From positions 124,001-188,000 of the forward strand of contig NZ_JBNPXI010000002.1 in the NCBI RefSeq assembly GCF_050433385.1: a stretch of DNA of 64,000 bases. Reading direction: 5' to 3'. Made by a program: the position numbers and the translations under genes. Under the pieces are notes generated by a model. It searched no databases. It saw only the letters and a program-made list of their open reading frames with translations, and was not told the origin of the DNA. Origin of the DNA: Brassicibacter mesophilus. Its GTDB lineage: Bacteria; Bacillota; Clostridia; Tissierellales; Proteiniboraceae. Shown piece by piece: positions 60,477-64,000 of this stretch. Within the stretch, counting starts at the first letter, position 1. The number at the start of each line of letters is the position of its first letter.

Positions 60477-61646
60477 ATGAAAATAGGCAAACAAAGTAGG
60501 ATCTTAATAAGCATATTTACTTGTTTAACAATATTGTTATCAACAATTGGGTATTCATATGCAGAAGAGCCTTTTAAAATTGAGGCAAAGTCAGCCATAC
60601 TTATGGATGCTGCTACAGGTGAGATTATCTATGAAAAAAACATACATGAAAAGCTTGCACCAGCAAGTATTACAAAGATAATGGTATTATTGCTATGTAT
60701 GGAAGCACTTGATAGCAACAAAATAAAGCTTGAAGAAGAAGTTATAGTTAGTGCTAACGCATCAAGCATGGGTGGGAGTCAAGTATATCTTGAAGAAGGT
60801 GAAGTTCAGACAGTTGAGGAGCTACTAAAAGCAATTTCATTAAGATCTGCTAATGATGCAGCAGTAGCAATATCAGAACACTTATCAGGAAGTATTGAAA
60901 TATTCGTTCAAAAAATGAATGAGAGAGCCAAAGAGCTTGGTATGAAGAATACTAATTTTAAGAATGCAACAGGACTTCCAGATAATGATCACTATACTAC
61001 TGCATATGATATTAGCTTAATGTCAAAAGAATTATTAAAATATCCAAAAGTACATGAATGGTTGACATTATGGATGAGCGAGATAAAGGTTGGTAAAAAG
61101 AAAGAAGTAACTCAGAGTTTAAATAATACTAATAAACTAATTCATAATTACCAAGGTGCTAATGGAATAAAAACTGGATTTACTAATGATGCTGGGTATT
61201 GTTTGTCTGCATCAGCAAAAAGAGGTAATCTTAATTTAATTAGCGTTGTATTAGGATGCAGCACATCAAGTATTAGGTTTAATGAATCAAAAAAACTACT
61301 AGACTATGGCTTTGCAAACTATGACTCTATGCCTATATGTAGGAAAGATGATATTATTAAGATATTGCCAATATCAAAAGGCAAATCAGATGAGATAAAA
61401 GTGATTGTAAAAGAAGACTTAGCTGTATTAACAAAAAAAGGAACGTCTAAGAATGTTGAAAAAGAAATAGCACTGCCAGAAGTTATTAACGCACCTGTTA
61501 AAAAACATCAGAAATTAGGAGAATTAGTTTTAAAAATTGATGGAAATGAAGTAGGGAGAGTAGATCTTATTTCTGAGAGTGAGATTGAAAAGGCTTCTTT
61601 CATCGATATGTTTAAGAAAATGTTTGATAAACTAATAAACAATTAG
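60477..61646 (+). CDS. dacF: D-alanyl-D-alanine carboxypeptidase (DacF/PBP5 type)
   Basis: Trims stem peptides of peptidoglycan outside the membrane. 389 residues. The signal peptide ends near SYAEE, SxxK is in APASITKIM, SxN in SANDAAVAI and KTG in GIKTGFTNDAGYCLS. The beta-rich C-terminal domain and a terminal amphipathic helix (SFIDMFKKMFDKLINN) would anchor it to the membrane. TTG 60453 is also open, but AAAGGAGG is placed for ATG 60477. The dacF name reflects spore-former neighbours and is tentative. Confidence 0.92.
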   Translation: MKIGKQSRILISIFTCLTILLSTIGYSYAEEPFKIEAKSAILMDAATGEIIYEKNIHEKLAPASITKIMVLLLCMEALDSNKIKLEEEVIVSANASSMGGSQVYLEEGEVQTVEELLKAISLRSANDAAVAISEHLSGSIEIFVQKMNERAKELGMKNTNFKNATGLPDNDHYTTAYDISLMSKELLKYPKVHEWLTLWMSEIKVGKKKEVTQSLNNTNKLIHNYQGANGIKTGFTNDAGYCLSASAKRGNLNLISVVLGCSTSSIRFNESKKLLDYGFANYDSMPICRKDDIIKILPISKGKSDEIKVIVKEDLAVLTKKGTSKNVEKEIALPEVINAPVKKHQKLGELVLKIDGNEVGRVDLISESEIEKASFIDMFKKMFDKLINN

Positions 61647-61662
61647 AATAATTAAAGAGAAG

Positions 61663-61700
61663 AAAGGCTAGATATACAATAAATATTTCTAGCCTTTTCT
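61663..61700 (+). terminator. Terminator of the carboxypeptidase gene
   Basis: AAAGGCTAG / CTAGCCTTT with an A/T loop, followed by TCT. Moderate T run inside the right arm. Confidence 0.75.
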
Positions 61701-61788
61701 ATTGCTATTTGTTAGTATTTCAATTATTATTATAAAAGAGCGTACATTGATAAAACACTAATCTTTTGCATATAGTACTATACTAGTA

Positions 61789-61819
61789 TTGACAATAAGT
61801 TATTACTATAATGTATAAT
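61789..61819 (+). promoter_or_regulatory. Consensus SigA-type promoter before the S2P-scpAB unit
   Basis: Perfect TTGACA and perfect TATAAT, 19 bases apart. A second TATAAT overlaps the spacer at 61807. Start codon at 61863. Confidence 0.65.
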
Positions 61820-61862
61820 TAATATTAGTATTAAGAACTTCATTTGAAAAGAGGCGGATGAA

Positions 61863-62501
61863 TTGTTAGGGAATATTAATATAATAGATTTTTTTATTAG
61901 TAAGTTAATAGTATTACCAGGACTTCTGATTGCTATTACAATGCATGAGCTCGCGCATGGGTACTCAGCTTACAAGCTAGGGGATCCAACAGCTAAAGAT
62001 GCTGGAAGGCTAACTTTAAATCCATTAGCTCACATAGATATATTAGGATTTGTACTATTGTTCATTGTTGGCTTTGGATGGGCCAAGCCTGTTCCAATAA
62101 ATCCATCTTTCTTTAAGAATAGGAAGAAAGATACAATAATAGTTTCTATTGCAGGTCCATTAACAAATTTTGTTTTAGCAATTATAAGTTCAGTTATACT
62201 TGCAGTTGCTTATAAACTTAATGCAGGAATGATAGTGTTATTGATGATAAAACTGTTAATAAGATATAATATTGTGTTAGGATTTTTTAACCTGTTACCT
62301 TTTCCACCATTAGATGGTTCAAAAATTGTTGCAAGCTTATTACCTATAAAATATGAAATAAAATTTTATGAGTATGAGAGATATTTATATCTAATACTTA
62401 TATTTCTAATAGTAAGTGATTCCATTGATAAAATTCTTGGAAAATGGATTATTGTAAGCAGTCAAGCACTATCAAAGCTTATATTTATTATAATTAGTTA
62501 A
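61863..62501 (+). CDS. Site-2 protease family membrane metallopeptidase
   Basis: 212 residues, about six helices. Zinc-binding HEXXH as MHELAHGYSAYKLGD, third ligand in NLLPFPPLDGSKI (NPxxDG-like). Small S2P group without PDZ domain, widely placed before scpA in Clostridia; its substrate is not known. TTG 61863 with GAGGCGG upstream. It is unlikely to be SpoIVFB, which has a longer C-terminal CBS region. Confidence 0.92.
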   Translation: MLGNINIIDFFISKLIVLPGLLIAITMHELAHGYSAYKLGDPTAKDAGRLTLNPLAHIDILGFVLLFIVGFGWAKPVPINPSFFKNRKKDTIIVSIAGPLTNFVLAIISSVILAVAYKLNAGMIVLLMIKLLIRYNIVLGFFNLLPFPPLDGSKIVASLLPIKYEIKFYEYERYLYLILIFLIVSDSIDKILGKWIIVSSQALSKLIFIIIS

Positions 62502-62511
62502 GGTGATAAAA

Positions 62512-63255
62512 ATGGATTACAAAATTGTATTAGAATCTTTTGAAGGTCCACTTGATTTGTTGTTTCATTTAATTGAGAAAGAAAAGGTTGATATATATGA
62601 CATACCTATTGCAAAGATAACAGATCAATATATTTCGTATATTAAAAGTATGCAGGAAATTGATTTAGATATTACTAGTGAATTTCTTGTAATGGCTGCT
62701 AATCTTTTGGAGATTAAATCCAAAATGCTATTACCATCAAAAAAAGATATAGAGGGCGAACAACTAGAAATAGAAGATGTGGATCCTAGAGAAGAATTGG
62801 TTAGAAGACTTTTAGAGTATAAGAAATTCAAAATGGCTGCAGAAGAATTAAAGAGTAAAGGTGATATTCGAAGTAAAATATATTTCAAACCAAAAGAAGA
62901 GCTTGACGATTTTGTTCAACAAGATGATAATTTTGAGCTTGATGGGTTAGAATTAAAAGAGTTAATTAAGGTATATAATAAAGTAATAGTAAGGTGTTTA
63001 GAGTATGAAAAAAAGATTAATGTAACAGAAATTCAGAGAGATGAGATAACCATTGAAGAAAGCATGGCTAATATTACAACAATAATTAAAGATAAAAAAA
63101 CAATAGAGTTCGAAGAATTATTTGAAGGTATTTTTACTCGTTCAAGAATAGTGGTAACTTTTTTATCAATTCTTGAACTTATTAAACTAAAGATTATTAA
63201 AGTTGTTCAGGATAAAAATTTTGAAGAAATAACTATCATATTAAATCAGACATAA
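62512..63255 (+). CDS. scpA: Segregation and condensation protein A
   Basis: Kleisin subunit of the SMC condensin. 247 residues, starting MDYKIVLESFEGPLDLLFHLIEKEKVDIYDIP, then MAANLLEIKSKMLLP and a C-terminal winged helix. GTG 62503 lies within the ribosome site AAGGTG; ATG 62512 is chosen. scpB follows at 22 bases; smc itself is elsewhere. Confidence 0.96.
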   Translation: MDYKIVLESFEGPLDLLFHLIEKEKVDIYDIPIAKITDQYISYIKSMQEIDLDITSEFLVMAANLLEIKSKMLLPSKKDIEGEQLEIEDVDPREELVRRLLEYKKFKMAAEELKSKGDIRSKIYFKPKEELDDFVQQDDNFELDGLELKELIKVYNKVIVRCLEYEKKINVTEIQRDEITIEESMANITTIIKDKKTIEFEELFEGIFTRSRIVVTFLSILELIKLKIIKVVQDKNFEEITIILNQT

Positions 63256-63277
63256 GAAAGGATTAGGAGTGTCTTGT

Positions 63278-63817
63278 ATGGATAATAGAGAAGTGAAATC
63301 AATAATAGAGGCATTGCTCTTTATTTGGGGAGATCCTCTTTCATTACAGGATATATCAGAAGTTTTAGGAAAAAAGAAGGAAGAGATAAAAGAAATAATG
63401 CATGAAATGATTGATGATTTTAACTACAATAGAAGAGGTATACAAATTATTCAAATAAATGATTCTTTCCAACTAAGTACACGTTCAGAGCATTTTGAAT
63501 GGGTTACAAAGCTATGTACACCGAGAAACAATAAAACTTTATCTAGTGCTGCGTTAGAAACCTTATCGATTATTGCTTATAGACAACCAATTACAAAGGT
63601 TGAAATAGAAATGATTAGAGGAGTTAAGTGTGATAAAGCATTGGCTACTTTGCTTGATAAAAGTTTAATCAAAGAGGTGGGGAGACTTGAAAAAACTGGC
63701 AGGCCAATTTTATATGGTACTACAGAGGAGTTTTTAAAATGCTTTGGATTGTCCAACTTGGACGAATTACCTCAATTAGATATATTTAATGAATCTGACA
63801 AAGAAGTATTAGAATAA
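63278..63817 (+). CDS. scpB: Segregation and condensation protein B
   Basis: 179 residues, two winged helices: VKSIIEALLFIWGDPLSLQDI and LSSAALETLSIIAYRQPITKVEIEMIRGVKCD, which is diagnostic, ending YGTTEEFLKCFGL. The upstream GTG 63269 overlaps AGGAG; ATG 63278 is chosen. Confidence 0.96.
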   Translation: MDNREVKSIIEALLFIWGDPLSLQDISEVLGKKKEEIKEIMHEMIDDFNYNRRGIQIIQINDSFQLSTRSEHFEWVTKLCTPRNNKTLSSAALETLSIIAYRQPITKVEIEMIRGVKCDKALATLLDKSLIKEVGRLEKTGRPILYGTTEEFLKCFGLSNLDELPQLDIFNESDKEVLE

Positions 63818-63844
63818 CACAATTTAGATTGTGTTATTTTTTTT
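63813..63844 (+). terminator. Terminator of scpAB
   Basis: AATAACACAAT / ATTGTGTTATT with a short loop and eight T. The left arm overlaps the scpB stop. Confidence 0.88.
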
Positions 63845-63904
63845 GCTGTTTTTGGGAAAAATAGTTATTTAAGAGGCTTAATATATCACTTGAGGTGAAC
63901 TAAA

Positions 63905-64000
63905 TTGAGAATTATAGCTATATTAGCTATTGTGTTAACATTAATATTGTTTATACCTTTTTATATAACTATAAAACTAAATAGGAAAAATGATAATGAT
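63905..64000 (+). CDS. N-terminus of a DUF2953-like protein (3' partial)
   Basis: TTG 63905 follows GAGGTG by eight bases. The 32 codons seen read MRIIAILAIVLTLILFIPFYI plus a charged stretch, one membrane helix. DUF2953 genes commonly follow scpB in Clostridia (before ytfJ), so this is the expected product, but no diagnostic motif falls inside the window. Confidence 0.55.
   Translation, partial: MRIIAILAIVLTLILFIPFYITIKLNRKNDND

Noticed and set aside
1..64000. CRISPR arrays, tRNA and rRNA genes, DNA-type insertion sequences
   Set aside because: None seen: no regularly spaced repeats, no cloverleaf candidates, no transposase genes. The only RTs are those of the two introns.

Overview
The window comes from a low-GC, spore-forming Firmicute of the class Clostridia. 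The evidence is a complete spoIIIAA-AH operon, spoIVB, spo0A and spoIIM, strong AGGAGG ribosome sites, frequent TTG and GTG starts, and almost every gene on the + strand. The OLE RNA/oapA pair between ispA and dxs points to an anaerobic or extremophile lineage (Alkaliphilus, Tissierella or Caloranaerobacter-like). Genus cannot be settled from the sequence alone.

Layout. (1) 1-3.6 kb: a MacAB-like export system (ATPase missing its N-terminus, membrane-fusion adaptor, permease) closed by a terminator. (2) 3.7-6.9 kb: a truncated group II intron that starts directly after that terminator and is interrupted inside the YADD codons of its reverse transcriptase by a second group II intron. The second intron carries a hairpin insertion in its domain V. 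(3) 7.0-8.3 kb: yqeG and aroE. (4) 8.4-25.5 kb: a large type IV pilus locus (pilB, pilT, pilC, a c-di-GMP-I riboswitch with terminator, major pilin, minor pilins, prepilin peptidase, pilM, pilN, a pilO-like/LysM fusion, an SLH surface protein with four internal repeats, a second minor-pilin cluster, and comFB). (5) 25.8-26.8 kb: efp and a CD1247-like protein.

(6) 26.8-32.2 kb: the SpoIIIA channel operon behind a SigE-like promoter. (7) 32.2-43.8 kb: asp23/amaP/DUF2273, nusB, a TsaD-like paralog, xseA, xseB, ispA, OLE RNA, oapA, dxs, tlyA, argR and recN. (8) 44.0-46.5 kb: spoIVB and spo0A, with a 0A box and a 13-codon leader ORF ahead of spo0A. (9) 46.5-48.7 kb: a gene-poor, AT-rich island with two minus-strand small genes and decayed fragments. 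(10) 48.7-53.4 kb: a steA-steB-like envelope cluster with two glycosyltransferase-type genes and a DUF3866 gene. (11) 53.3-56.0 kb: an antisense 46-codon gene resembling mciZ, then nudF, spoIIM, a small membrane protein and xerD. (12) 56.1-60.3 kb: a nucleoside-salvage operon (deoB, two purine nucleoside phosphorylases, pdp). (13) 60.4-64.0 kb: a D,D-carboxypeptidase, a site-2 protease, scpA, scpB and the start of a DUF2953-like gene.

Working together: the pilus genes form a Gram-positive type IV pilus whose pilin is likely controlled by c-di-GMP. LysM and SLH domains probably provide the wall anchoring that the outer-membrane secretin gives in Gram-negatives. Sporulation genes, DNA housekeeping, isoprenoid synthesis with the OLE RNP, and salvage genes make up the conserved backbone. 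The most notable items are the OLE RNA, the nested introns with the domain V hairpin, the intra-locus riboswitch, the repeat-bearing SLH protein, the mciZ-like microprotein and the divergent second nucleoside phosphorylase.
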